64,000 nucleotides of DNA, from assembly GCF_014697425.1 (NCBI RefSeq), contig NZ_JACJRU010000045.1:1-64000 (forward strand), read 5' to 3'. Numbering within the stretch: position 1 is the stretch's first letter; each line of letters begins with the position of its first letter. The notes beneath the pieces are model-generated. The model was not told the origin of the DNA. It ran no database searches and saw only the letters and a program-made list of their open reading frames with translations. The position numbers and the translations under genes were made by a program. Shown here piece after piece: positions 41,530 to 50,466 of the stretch. The stretch is from Nostoc sp. FACHB-110 (GTDB lineage Bacteria > Cyanobacteriota > Cyanobacteriia > Cyanobacteriales > Nostocaceae).

Positions 41530-43071
41530 ATGAATATTTGGATTGTAACTACTGGGAATAGTGATGTCATTCTTCAACATGACCTGAATTGGGGAAAATT
41601 TCATGAAGAAGTTAGGGATGATTTAGAATGTTGGGACTTTGCTTGTGCAACCCCACGAGATAAAGATAATGAAAGTGTTGGCTTCACAGTACCAGCGAGA
41701 GTATTAGGTCAAGTCTATGCCAAATATCCAGACTATTATGGCGATGATTTAAGCTTTCCTTTGCTTGATACGTATCGTGAGTATTTTGAGAAAGAAGAAA
41801 TCAAGCTTAAAAAAATTATAGTTTTACTTACAGACCAAGCACAAATTTTTCATTATCAAGAGCAAAGAATACATGAAAAATCACCTTATTGGCAAGATAC
41901 CTCTAGTATAGAACCCTTATTAAAGTGGTATTTTCAGAAGCATCAAGCTATTTTTAAGTGTCAACCAGAATTTGTTACTCTAGCTCCTGAAACAGAAAAT
42001 AAAGGAATAGATCACTGGGATGCAACTTTATCATTGGTAACTAAAGTTTTTGATGATTTAGATTTAGAGTCAAATTATACTGCTTACGTCAGCCATCAAG
42101 CTGGGACACCTGCTACATCTTCTGCTGTACAATTTGTCAGTTTAGGTAAATTTAAAGATGTCAAATTTATAGTTAGTAATCAATATTTTGATGAAAGTTA
42201 TCAACAAAAATCTGAATCAGATGAGATTGCTAGTTCTAGTTATTGGCGAGGAATGCAGATTCAGAAAGCAAGACAACTAATTATCACAGGTTTCCCTGGG
42301 GCTGCACTTAAAATCTTAGAGCAAATAGATGGAATCAGCCAGTCTGCCATTGCTGAACTGAATAGCATGGTTGACTTTTTTAATCTTTATAATCCTTTGG
42401 CTAATAGTAGTCAAGAATTAACTGTTCCTCAAGCGACTCAACGTATTATTGATGCACTCGACCTAATAAGCTTTTTCTTTGGTCAAAAAAATTATCTACA
42501 AGGAATTACATTACTTGCGGCTAGTCAAGAAACATTTTTGAAAGTAGCAATACTTTCAAAAGTAGCTCTCATAAAGGATACAGTTATCTTAAATAACTCT
42601 CCAAAAAAAGTCTGTGAGCTATTAGAATGGGTTCCTTCAGGCTTGTGCTTAAGTAGTTCTATCGATAGTGAGCATATATCTTTTAAACAAAGTGTATGGC
42701 AGAAACTGAAATTTAATAATTATAAAAATAATAAAATAATTAATAAAAATTCTTTTTTGATTGGATGGCTGAAGAATCTAGACAGTAATTTTCCTAGTTG
42801 GAATTTACTAGACTGGTACTGCGATGATAATAGAATATTTGATGATGACTTACGCAACCAATTTATGCACAATTTACGGGGTGTAGAAGATATTGATGTT
42901 GCTAAATATTTACTAGGTTATCAACAAAGTATTAGTGTAAATAATGTTTTAGATACTTATGCCAATTATGTAAAACAGCCTTTCATAAATGCTATTGATT
43001 ATTTTAATTTATTTTATAAAAGAGAAAAATTAAACAATAAGCTGCAAGAAATAGCAAATTCCTTTAAATAG
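41530..43071 (+). CDS. CARF-HEPN effector (Csm6/Csx1-like)
   Basis: A 513-residue protein, 2 bases after the cmr6-like stop. Residues 1-230 look like a CARF Rossmann-type domain (MNIWIVTTGNSDVIL, IIVLLTDQA, and YVSHQAGTPATSSAVQFV, where the ligand loop is expected). The C-terminal half is helical and contains an R-x4-H HEPN ribonuclease motif, RNQFMH (Arg442 to His447). It would sense cyclic oligoadenylate from Cmr2 and degrade RNA during infection. It is larger than many Csx1 proteins. The CARF family call is by pattern; the exact Csx/Csm6 family is not resolved. Confidence 0.75.
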   Translation: MNIWIVTTGNSDVILQHDLNWGKFHEEVRDDLECWDFACATPRDKDNESVGFTVPARVLGQVYAKYPDYYGDDLSFPLLDTYREYFEKEEIKLKKIIVLLTDQAQIFHYQEQRIHEKSPYWQDTSSIEPLLKWYFQKHQAIFKCQPEFVTLAPETENKGIDHWDATLSLVTKVFDDLDLESNYTAYVSHQAGTPATSSAVQFVSLGKFKDVKFIVSNQYFDESYQQKSESDEIASSSYWRGMQIQKARQLIITGFPGAALKILEQIDGISQSAIAELNSMVDFFNLYNPLANSSQELTVPQATQRIIDALDLISFFFGQKNYLQGITLLAASQETFLKVAILSKVALIKDTVILNNSPKKVCELLEWVPSGLCLSSSIDSEHISFKQSVWQKLKFNNYKNNKIINKNSFLIGWLKNLDSNFPSWNLLDWYCDDNRIFDDDLRNQFMHNLRGVEDIDVAKYLLGYQQSISVNNVLDTYANYVKQPFINAIDYFNLFYKREKLNNKLQEIANSFK

Positions 43072-43477
43072 CTTATAACAAATGTAATCTCACTTCTGCT
43101 AGAAGTGAAGCACTACATTATAAAAGTGTTTGTGGTATGAGCTTTATTGGAAATTAAATTAATAGAAAATGGAACACCATTTTATTCTTAATTGCAGCTA
43201 TCGCTTGTTCTCTAATATGTTGAGGACGAATCAATGAACGCAGCCCAGCCAGTAACTAAACAAATACTCAACTTCCACAGTTGTAGTTTGTTAATTTGCG
43301 GCAGGGTCAGAAAAAGTCTGAAAGTAGCATTATCTCGTTTACCCCGTCGATGTCTTTCTGGGCAAGTGTTTCAGAGCTTTTGTCCTCCCCCTATGGCAGA
43401 AAAAGTGATTGCTAATTCATACCCCGTCGCAAATGGCATCTGTACATTCGTCCCTGTCTAGGTTTAAAGTGGGTAGG
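43072..43477 (+). promoter_or_regulatory. Leader of CRISPR array D, with a repeat-like hairpin
   Basis: No gene. CACTTCT-GCT-AGAAGTG at 43091-43107 is a perfect hairpin right after the effector gene and resembles the stem of the array D repeat. From about 43280 the sequence matches the array A leader (GCGGCAGGGTC, a TTTCTGG block, and ACCCCGTCGCAAATGG about 55 bases before the first repeat). Confidence 0.65.
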
Positions 43478-43951
43478 GTCACTTCTCTTCGGGGAAGTGG
43501 AATTAATGGAAACACGACTGGGCGGTCTGCACGGCAGCACTCAAGTCCGTCACTTCTCTTCGGGGAAGTGGAATTAATGGAAACTTGGATATTTTCTTTA
43601 CTTCCAGAAACTTTAACTACAACGTCACTTCTCTTCGGGGAAGTGGAATTAATGGAAACGCGTTACCGTTGAAATCAAATTTACCATCCTTTAAGTCACT
43701 TCTCTTCGGGGAAGTGGAATTAATGGAAACATATAGATTTCAGTCCTAGACATAATTTTTTTCACCTGTCACTTCTCTTCGGGGAAGTGGAATTAATGGA
43801 AACCATAAGAATTATAGAGAAAGTAATCAAGAAAAAATAAAGAAGTCACTTCTCTTCGGGGAAGTGGAATTAATGGAAACTTGATAGTTACCCAGTTGGT
43901 GTAAGTAGCAAGGTCGTCGCTTCTCTTTGGGGAAGTGGAATTAACGGAAAC
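43478..43951 (+). CRISPR. CRISPR array D: 7 repeats of 36 bp, 6 spacers
   Basis: Repeats start at 43478, 43549, 43624, 43695, 43768, 43845 and 43916; a broken eighth begins at 43988. The repeat begins GTCACTTCTCTTCGGGGAAG and ends TGGAATTAATGGAAAC. The last full repeat differs at several positions (GTCGCTTCTCTTTGGGG, TTAACGGAAAC), as expected at the leader-distal end. It is a sister of array A: the stem keeps pairing and the loop changed from TTTT to TTCG. Confidence 0.96.
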
Positions 43952-44319
43952 AATGTAGTGAAAACCAAGCTATATCCGCATTTGAGAGTCACTTCTGGTT
44001 AGGGAATCAAAAATTCCTGGACTAACTCACTGGGCGATCGCACTTATATTTCACTCCCCCAACAGTTTTTTCGCGGATCTGTAGTTGTTTTTTTGTAGAA
44101 GTCGAAATTGGAGCTTGGAACGCTTACTAAAACTACCTTTGAACGATTTTTAACCAAAACGACATCCGCGAAAACTCTAGAAAGCTTATTTAGACTATAT
44201 TTGAAGCGTTTTTGAGCAAGAGAGAACTTGACAGGCAATGGCTGAAACAGTAGTTTTGAATGAGACCCGCAAAAACTGGGGCTGTAAGTCTTGTTTTTTA
44301 AACCTTCTCAACCCCAGCA
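43952..44319 (+). promoter_or_regulatory. Degenerate end of array D and leader of array E
   Basis: A decayed repeat fragment (GTCACTTCTGG) lies at 43988. From about 44070 the sequence matches the array B leader: GCGGATCTGTAG with a T-tract, GAACTTGACAGGC, GCTGAAACAGTAGTTTTG and AATGAGACCCG. No gene is seen. Confidence 0.7.
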
Positions 44320-45068
44320 GTCTCTACTAACAATGTGGAGGCGAATTAATGGAAACAGCAGGGGTTGGCGGTTTTCTCAGCAGACTTTAATGTCTCTACT
44401 AACAATGTGGAGGCGAATTAATGGAAACAAAATCAGAATCAAATTTGGGACGAGCGTAAAACGGTCTCTACTAACAATGTGGAGGCGAATTAATGGAAAC
44501 TACCTCATCGTCTGTCTGCATTTCTCCGGACTGTCGTCTCTACTAACAATGTGGAGGCGAATTAATGGAAACTGTATATTTCTGACTAGGCAAGCTAGTT
44601 AGTGCCGTGTCTCTACTAACAATGTGGAGGCGAATTAATGGAAACATAAAAGAATCTTTGATCCATTGGAGCATACAAATGTCTCTACTAACAATGTGGA
44701 GGCGAATTAATGGAAACATCGGCATTGCTAAGGTGTACAGGGGAGCCAGCTAGTCTCTACTAACAATGTGGAGGCGAATTAATGGAAACATTGAAATACC
44801 CGCAGGGACAGTAAAGTTACGGTAGTCTCTACTAACAATGTGGAGGCGAATTAATGGAAACAAGATGCTATCATGGCGCAGAATAGAGCCAGAGTGTCTC
44901 TACTAACAATGTGGAGGCGAATTAATGGAAACATCAGAAAGCGAACCCTTACCAACGTATTTTGAAAGATAAGGTCTCTACTAACAATGTGGAGGCGAAT
45001 TAATGGAAACCCGTCCTTACCGTCCCGTCCTGGTTTACCATCAACTAACAATGTGGAGGCGAATTAAA
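44320..45068 (+). CRISPR. CRISPR array E: 10 repeats of 37 bp plus a truncated one
   Basis: Repeats start at 44320, 44392, 44464, 44536, 44609, 44681, 44753, 44825, 44896 and 44974. A truncated copy lacking both ends lies at about 45045-45068 and runs directly into a plasmid gene remnant, so the array end was cut by a rearrangement. The repeat begins GTCTCTACTAACAATGTGGA and ends GGCGAATTAATGGAAAC, a sister of array B. The last spacer (about 45011-45044) encodes a collagen-like peptide on its complement. Confidence 0.97.
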
Positions 45069-45069
45069 T

Positions 45070-45186
45070 GTGTTTTACGACAATGGTACAGAGTTCATTA
45101 AATTCACCAACGGCAAAAAAATTACGGTAGAGACTGCATAGCGTTGGGAGTGGGAACGAGTTCTCGAATATGCCACTAATCGATAG
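45070..45186 (+). pseudogene. 3' remnant of a plasmid gene, copy 1
   Basis: The translation FTNGKKITVETA, a TAG, then RWEWERVLEYATNR and a stop matches KFANGKEITVETV, WRWDWERLLKYATNR at 50604-50691, where no internal stop is present. Only the last 30 or so codons survive. The upstream part is replaced by the end of CRISPR array E. Confidence 0.6.
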
Positions 45187-45192
45187 CTGACG

Positions 45193-45420
45193 CTACTCAT
45201 CCCACTTCACCAGCACACCATCCGCCGCCACAAGCCCCCAATGCGGACACTTCGTCACCAGCTTCTTGATCACGATCCGCAATGCAGGGTCGTCAGCCCA
45301 GCATTCCATTAGAAAATTATCCCCTGGATTTTCGCGCCATTGTTCCGCCATCTTAAGCTTCTGTATCCGCCAGGGTTTACTCTCTGTCCGTGCTGCAATC
45401 ACACCTACTTGTAACGTCAT
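45193..45420 (-). CDS. Partial duplicate of a plasmid protein C-terminus (75 aa)
   Basis: Residues 15-75 nearly repeat the last 60 residues of the protein at 50698-52146 (KLKMAEQWRENPGD, FLMECWADDPALRIVIKKL, VAADGVLVKW). The start overlaps the stop of the upstream 137-residue ORF (ATGA), so they are coupled. It may be a free-standing C-terminal domain or a fragment of a once larger gene. The function of this domain is unknown to me. Confidence 0.55.
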   Translation of the reverse strand: MTLQVGVIAARTESKPWRIQKLKMAEQWRENPGDNFLMECWADDPALRIVIKKLVTKCPHWGLVAADGVLVKWDE

Positions 45421-45830
45421 TCCTTCACCGGAAACCGCCGCATCATCTCCGCAACCGCAACCGCCTGACCCTCCTGCGTATACACGACCTCACCCGACAT
45501 CGCAATCACAATCCTGTTTTTCCGCGCCCACTCAAACCAATCCTTCGCAGCAGATTTAACCTGTGCTGACTCCGGCTTCCTACCTTCTTTACAAGCTGCG
45601 ACAAACACGGCTTCTGGCGACTTGATTCCTTTCCAAGTTCGTATTGCTTCTTTGAGATAGGCGATCGCCCCTGGTACATTTGCCCAGCACCGTCTGACTG
45701 TGCGCTGAATCTCTGCATTAAGCCGGAACTGTGGGGTACAGGGAATGTCTCGTAACTGCTGCAATACCTCTTGAACTTCCTGGTTACTGGGCTGGATTGA
45801 TTTTTCAATCGGCTCAAGCAGCGATCGCAA
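45417..45830 (-). CDS. Hypothetical plasmid protein, probably 5'-truncated
   Basis: 137 residues with a TTG start directly after an HIP1 site, which suggests a truncated or uncertain N-terminus. The core (LKEAIRTWKGIKSPEAVFVAACKEGR when read in two parts, then WFEWARKNRIVIAMSG) recurs in a degenerate copy at 46508-46747. The C-terminal part looks like a beta hairpin plus helix (VYTQEGQAVAVAEMMRRFPV). The function is unknown. It is coupled to the 75-residue ORF downstream. Confidence 0.55.
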   Translation of the reverse strand: MRSLLEPIEKSIQPSNQEVQEVLQQLRDIPCTPQFRLNAEIQRTVRRCWANVPGAIAYLKEAIRTWKGIKSPEAVFVAACKEGRKPESAQVKSAAKDWFEWARKNRIVIAMSGEVVYTQEGQAVAVAEMMRRFPVKE

Positions 45831-45928
45831 TTATGACGCATAACACGTATGAGAGAACCGCAAATTTTTTGTCACTCGCAGTCATGTGACAGATGAAAGT
45901 TATATTACGAAAGAGCTAAAAAAACAAA

Positions 45929-46144
45929 TTATTTGTTTTCTGATTCTTCAGCCTGACCACGCTGAATAAGCGTAAAACTAGGAACTTCTGTATCATTCCA
46001 CTCTCTTATTCTATAACCACAAACCTGACAATCAAAGTAATCTGAATCTCTCGTTGGTAAACGAAAAGTAGTTACTCTATAAATAGAATTACAGTTTGGA
46101 CAGGTTTCGTTATCTTCGCTTCCATGAGTCCAAGTTTGCGCCAT
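45929..46144 (-). CDS. Small zinc-ribbon protein
   Basis: This 71-residue protein contains two Cys pairs, CPNC near residue 15 and CQVC near residue 39, spaced as in zinc ribbons, with beta-prone sequence between them (SIYRVTTFRLPTRDSDYFD). Such small proteins bind zinc and often nucleic acid or protein partners. It has its own upstream gap and no obvious operon partner. The region 46145-46360 upstream of it shows no gene. Confidence 0.65.
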   Translation of the reverse strand: MAQTWTHGSEDNETCPNCNSIYRVTTFRLPTRDSDYFDCQVCGYRIREWNDTEVPSFTLIQRGQAEESENK

Positions 46145-46359
46145 CTTTTTTAGCGTATACTGGTTATAAATTTTACAATTACATTATATAAAAGTATTTA
46201 TAATTTCTGCCACAACAGCAGTAATTATTCATGACCAATTTGTAAGCTTGCTGTTATCCATCAGACACTAAAAGCACGCGACAATACTTTAACAAGCTTG
46301 ATTGTGTTTATCGAAGGCATCGTTTGCTCTATCATTTGAGTGTTTTACTCTCGCTCTCA

Positions 46360-46816
46360 TTCAATCAACTCGCCATTCACCACTACATAGCCCCACTGCG
46401 GAAACTTCCTCACCAATTCCTTAATTACAATCTGTAAGGTGGGGTTATTGTTCCACCACTCAATGAGAAAATCCAGCCCAGGACTTTACACAAACTCGTT
46501 GCCGCATTCAATTACCCACCGGAAACCGCCGCATCATTTCCGCCAACGCCACCGCCTCCCCATCCGGCGTGTATACAGTGTCTCCCGACATCGCAATTAC
46601 AATCCTGTTTTTCCTTGCCCACTCAAACCAAACACTTACACCAGACTTAGCCTGCTGTGCTTCTGGTTTCCGTCCCTCTTTACAAGCAGCCACAAACACA
46701 GCTTCTGGTGACTTGATCCCTTTCCAAGTCCGTATCGCTTCTTTCAAATACGCGATCGCACCCGGTACATTCTGCCAGTAACGTTTGACTGTACACTGAA
46801 TCTCTGCATTTAATCA
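46360..46816 (-). pseudogene. Degenerate second copy of the 137-aa/75-aa gene pair
   Basis: Reading leftward, an intact stretch (46508-46747) matches the 137-residue protein: RTWKGIKSPEAVFVAACKEGR and WARKNRIVIAMSGD. It is followed by a damaged match to the 75-residue protein that ends near 46370 (PQWGYVVVNGELIE). Homology upstream stops at about 46816, beside the transposase remnant. It is a second, more decayed copy of 45193-45830. Confidence 0.6.
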
Positions 46817-46959
46817 GAAAGCAGAGAAAACGCCTGCCAGCCAAACCTTATAGCGATAAACAAGTTGTGGGCGATATTTAATAAAATCTCAAGGAGAGGC
46901 ATAACCCTATTTGGGTAGATTCAGGTAATAAATGTGCCAAAGCTTGCCTCAATCTAAGT

Positions 46960-47205
46960 ATGCGATCCCAAAATTGGAACCCACCAATAGAACTATCAGC
47001 AATAGAGCAAAGTATCGTTAAGCGCATTACAAGAGCAAAGTTGTTTACGTTCTTACGGCAATATCGCCATGAGTTATTCAATGAGGAATTTCAAAAAGAA
47101 CTGAGCAAACTTTATACAGATTCCCCTAAAGGGCAACCACCAGTACCTCATTATTCTACCCGCTTAAAAAGAGGGTTCCCGCAGTCGGGAGGCTTAACCA
47201 AATAG
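46960..47205 (+). pseudogene. Truncated transposase N-terminus (IS remnant)
   Basis: The first 55 or so residues (MRSQNWNPPIELSAIEQSIV, then FTFLRQYRHELFNEEFQKEL and SDSPKGQPPVP-like) look like the conserved N-terminus of an IS5/IS1182-type transposase. After PPVP the reading turns to unrelated sequence and stops at 47205, so the catalytic DDE domain is missing. The element also ends the homology of the 46360-46816 duplicate. It is an inactive IS fragment; the family is uncertain. Confidence 0.55.
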
Positions 47206-47219
47206 TTATAAGAGCTTTA

Positions 47220-47960
47220 CTACTTGTAATGTTTCTTTTTTCTACGTCTAAGGGTGTTACCGAGACTTGCTGAAGCAATAGCTACTAAACCTACAACAGA
47301 CCCAGGTTCAGGTACTAAAGCGGCATTATCTACAAGGATACCAAATCCACCAAAAGCATCACCTACAGTTGCCACACCAATGCCTAAAGAATAGTTGCCT
47401 GTAGTGGGGATGGTGTAGGAAAAAGTGCGATATCCAGTCTCACTGACAAAGAATGTAGAACTAGGAATTAAGGTAGAAAATGTGTCAGCTAGTTTTTGTG
47501 TAGATTTGTTGATTTTGACGAAAGCAAAGCCATTAAAGTTAGGAGACTGGCTGGCTTCATTAGTGAGGAAATTCCAGTTAAAGCTGAGGGTTTGCCCAGC
47601 AACGGCGGAAAACTCCTGCTGCAATGCCGAACCACTAAATATCGGCCCGTTGATATTATCTAAACTGAATGGTTCTAACCCTAAGAAATCTTCCAACTCA
47701 CCTGGAGTAGCAGTTCGACCATCGGCAGTTGTGGATACTAAAGCTTGAAAGTTTCCTTGTTTTGGTTGACTACCAAAACTAGCAGTTTTAATACTGGTGT
47801 TGCCTGTTGTACTCCAGCCAGTAAAATCACCTGTTTCAAAGCTGCCGTTACGCAAACCCGCGTAAGCTGGTGCAGAGATGAAAGCAGTAGGTAAACTAAT
47901 TAAGCCTGCTGTAATTGCTAGTAAAGTTGAATAATTTCTGCACTCATGCAATCTGAACAT
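47220..47960 (-). CDS. PEP-CTERM secreted protein
   Basis: About 246 residues from ATG 47960, chosen because it follows the upstream gene's stop by about 30 bases and gives a good signal peptide (LLAITAGLISLPTAFISAPAYA). The mature protein has a carbohydrate-binding-like beta fold (NGSFETGDFTGWSTTGNTSI). The C-terminus carries the PEP-CTERM sorting signal: VPEPGS, a hydrophobic helix (VVGLVAIASASLG) and a basic end (RRRKKK). Such proteins are exported and sorted by an exosortase. The upstream phosphodiesterase is probably co-transcribed. Confidence 0.8.
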   Translation of the reverse strand: MFRLHECRNYSTLLAITAGLISLPTAFISAPAYAGLRNGSFETGDFTGWSTTGNTSIKTASFGSQPKQGNFQALVSTTADGRTATPGELEDFLGLEPFSLDNINGPIFSGSALQQEFSAVAGQTLSFNWNFLTNEASQSPNFNGFAFVKINKSTQKLADTFSTLIPSSTFFVSETGYRTFSYTIPTTGNYSLGIGVATVGDAFGGFGILVDNAALVPEPGSVVGLVAIASASLGNTLRRRKKKHYK

Positions 47961-47991
47961 GATATTCGGCACTCCGCAAATAATCAAGTAG

Positions 47992-50232
47992 TTAGTTTTT
48001 GAGATTGAGGGTTTGTCCTTGAACCGTTGGGGCAGAAGGAACACCTAGTAAACTATTGATAGTTGGGGCGATATCGATATTGCGAATTGTGCCGATATTG
48101 CCACGACGATTGATATCGGGGCCTGCGGCGTAGAAAATGGCACTGAGATTAGGGATGGTGGGATCGTAGCCATGTGCGCCATAAAAACTAGGTACGGAAA
48201 AAACTGAGTTATCGGTGTCGCCTAAACGAGTTACAACCGGGTTTTGTCTGCCGTCAAAGTTATATCCTTCACCCATGATGGCAAAGACATCACCAGTATC
48301 CTGACCCACAAATTCACTTGTACCCAGTCCAAAACTTGGGTCGTTTAAATTAGCTGGTAGAGGACGGGCATATATTTCGTCAAAAACTCCCAGTTTTTGT
48401 CTTCCCCGGACATAGTTAGGATTGGTGTCTACCAGTTCCCGCAAAGTTGTGACGATTTGTTGTTGGAGACTTATATATTCAGCACGAGTGACAACGCCGT
48501 TGGGTTCACGCCCTTGCAGGTTGATATATACGTTGGCGGCTGGGCCTGATGTCACCGCACGGACTTTAGTTAAATCAAAACCTTTATTTCTGAGGTAGTT
48601 GTTGAGGTTAACTTCTGTATAGAAGGCAGAAAAACCGTGGTCGGAAACAACTAAAATATTACTATTGGGTCTACCTTGGGGATTTGTCCCCACCGCTTCA
48701 ATGATCCGTTGTACAGCATTATTGGCAGCCCGATAAGCTGTCTGTACATAGTTTTTATAGCGGGTGACTTTGGCTTTATCTTGCCCTAAACCAATAGATA
48801 GGGGATTTGTGGGGTCACTAGCTTGGCGAGAGTCAGTTAATAGAAACTGGTGTTCTGAGCCATCTGGTTGTTCAATATAAACCATGACCAAATCGGCATT
48901 GGGGTTTTGGTTGATTGCTCTCAATGCCAGTCGAGTTTGGTAGTCTACAAACAGTTGCACTTGGTCTTGGTAAATGGCTTCTACTTCACTGTCGGGGAAA
49001 TTTGTAAATCCAGGGCTGAGGCGTTGTGCAATCCGAAAATCAGCTTGGGGAGGCCAGAAGCCAACGTTTTTAAGAACGTCATTCACAGTAGCTTGGACTG
49101 CGGGATTTTGCGGAATGGCGTTAGCGGAATAACGGGCGATGCGGACAACGCTCAGATCAGGGGCGAGATTGCTAACATAGAATGCTGTTCCTGCTTGATT
49201 GGAGCTACCTTCAAGGTAAAATACGCTGGAACGGCGATCCCGCGCTTTCACGTACGCAGGGCCAGTTGATGGTAAGCTGAAAGGCCCAGCAGGAATACCA
49301 ATTTGAGCATCAAAGAAGACTAGGGTGTCATAGTTAGTTTGACGGTCATTGGTTGTATCTAATGCCGCCACTTGGATATCATAATTCACACCACCAACTG
49401 TAAAGCGATCGCTTAAAACAGCTTGTTGGATAGGGCTGTAAGAAACTCTTCCTGCATTCTTGAGTTGACTAACTATCTGACTAGCAGCCGGACTAAAGTT
49501 AGCGGCGGTTAAACTAAAACCATTTGCACCTACCCCACCAAAAGCACCGAAAGGAACCGTATATGATACAGTTCTTCTACTGGCAGGGTCAATAATTGGA
49601 CTATTTGTTAAACCCGGTACTTTTACGTCAACCCCATCCGCGCCCGGAAAAGTAGCCGCTACAACTTGCTTACCATTTCTTTGGAGTCCAACCCACACTG
49701 GTTCGGCGCTAGGCTGTGGACTTGCAGTCGGGCCAAAAGTAGAATAACCACCGATGGGAGCGCCAAAACCACTGATATTAGAATTAAATGGACTAGCAAC
49801 TAAGTGGAATGTATTAGAATTAATATCATTGCGAGCTGCGGTTGAACCTGTACCAATGGCTATATGACAAGCTGCTGTTAGAGATGCGCTACAGGTGATG
49901 TTTCTCTTGGCATAAACTCCCTGGCTTTTCAGCAGTCCCAAGCCTTGCTTAGGACTCAGTACACCTTCTTTGAGATATTTTTCCACAAAGTCTGGTGTTG
50001 CTCCATCCAAAGAAATCAAAATCACTTTCGGGCGTGGTGTGTTTAATACCGTTTGAGCCGCTATGGAATGTACAGTTAAGCTAACAAAGAAAGTCACTAG
50101 CACTATCGTAAATAGGCGTATGAGTAATTTATTCCTCAAAGTCTTCCCTAGCCAGTGAAATGCTTGGTTTATTCTATAGAGATTTAAATATCTGCTCACT
50201 AGTCCTCCGTAAGTACGATACTGTAAATTCAC
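47992..50232 (-). CDS. Exported type I phosphodiesterase / alkaline-phosphatase-family protein
   Basis: A 746-residue protein with an N-terminal membrane or signal segment (LFTIVLVTFFVSLTVHSIAA). The alkaline phosphatase superfamily core shows VILISLDGATPDF (metal Asp), a Thr/Ser-rich nucleophile region (TCSASLTAACHIAIGTGS), MVYIEQPDGSEHQF and ILVVSDHGFSAF (Asp-His metal ligands). It should hydrolyse phosphodiesters or nucleotides outside the cytoplasm. The PEP-CTERM gene follows after about 30 bases. Substrate is unknown. It is an accessory metabolic cargo gene on this element. Confidence 0.85.
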   Translation of the reverse strand: MNLQYRTYGGLVSRYLNLYRINQAFHWLGKTLRNKLLIRLFTIVLVTFFVSLTVHSIAAQTVLNTPRPKVILISLDGATPDFVEKYLKEGVLSPKQGLGLLKSQGVYAKRNITCSASLTAACHIAIGTGSTAARNDINSNTFHLVASPFNSNISGFGAPIGGYSTFGPTASPQPSAEPVWVGLQRNGKQVVAATFPGADGVDVKVPGLTNSPIIDPASRRTVSYTVPFGAFGGVGANGFSLTAANFSPAASQIVSQLKNAGRVSYSPIQQAVLSDRFTVGGVNYDIQVAALDTTNDRQTNYDTLVFFDAQIGIPAGPFSLPSTGPAYVKARDRRSSVFYLEGSSNQAGTAFYVSNLAPDLSVVRIARYSANAIPQNPAVQATVNDVLKNVGFWPPQADFRIAQRLSPGFTNFPDSEVEAIYQDQVQLFVDYQTRLALRAINQNPNADLVMVYIEQPDGSEHQFLLTDSRQASDPTNPLSIGLGQDKAKVTRYKNYVQTAYRAANNAVQRIIEAVGTNPQGRPNSNILVVSDHGFSAFYTEVNLNNYLRNKGFDLTKVRAVTSGPAANVYINLQGREPNGVVTRAEYISLQQQIVTTLRELVDTNPNYVRGRQKLGVFDEIYARPLPANLNDPSFGLGTSEFVGQDTGDVFAIMGEGYNFDGRQNPVVTRLGDTDNSVFSVPSFYGAHGYDPTIPNLSAIFYAAGPDINRRGNIGTIRNIDIAPTINSLLGVPSAPTVQGQTLNLKN

Positions 50233-50466
50233 TGAGATAAATTTTTCTTACATATATTGACAGTAGGTTAACAGAAGACTATGAAAGTTTTAAGTAGAGC
50301 AGTACTGTTTTTATATAAAAAAATAATTGCCGATAATTACAGATAATCAAGATTTTTGCTGATGTACAAGTTTAGTCTTAGAGGATGTCTGAAAAGTTTT
50401 AGACAGGTAATTTTGATTACGCAAGTTGTTTATACTCCAAAAGTAGTAATTTATATATGACTAAAG
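50233..50466. other. Gap upstream of the phosphodiesterase gene
   Basis: It contains no gene that I can see. It is AT-rich and should hold the leftward promoter of the phosphodiesterase-PEP-CTERM pair. Confidence 0.4.

Noticed and set aside
43234..43672. ORFs over the leader and start of array D
   Set aside because: They cross leader and repeats; the leader homology to array A is at the DNA level.
44291..45051. ORFs in array E on both strands with repeated MWRRINGN- or RLHIVSRD-type units
   Set aside because: These are CRISPR repeats read as codons. The collagen-like peptide inside one was kept only as evidence about a spacer.
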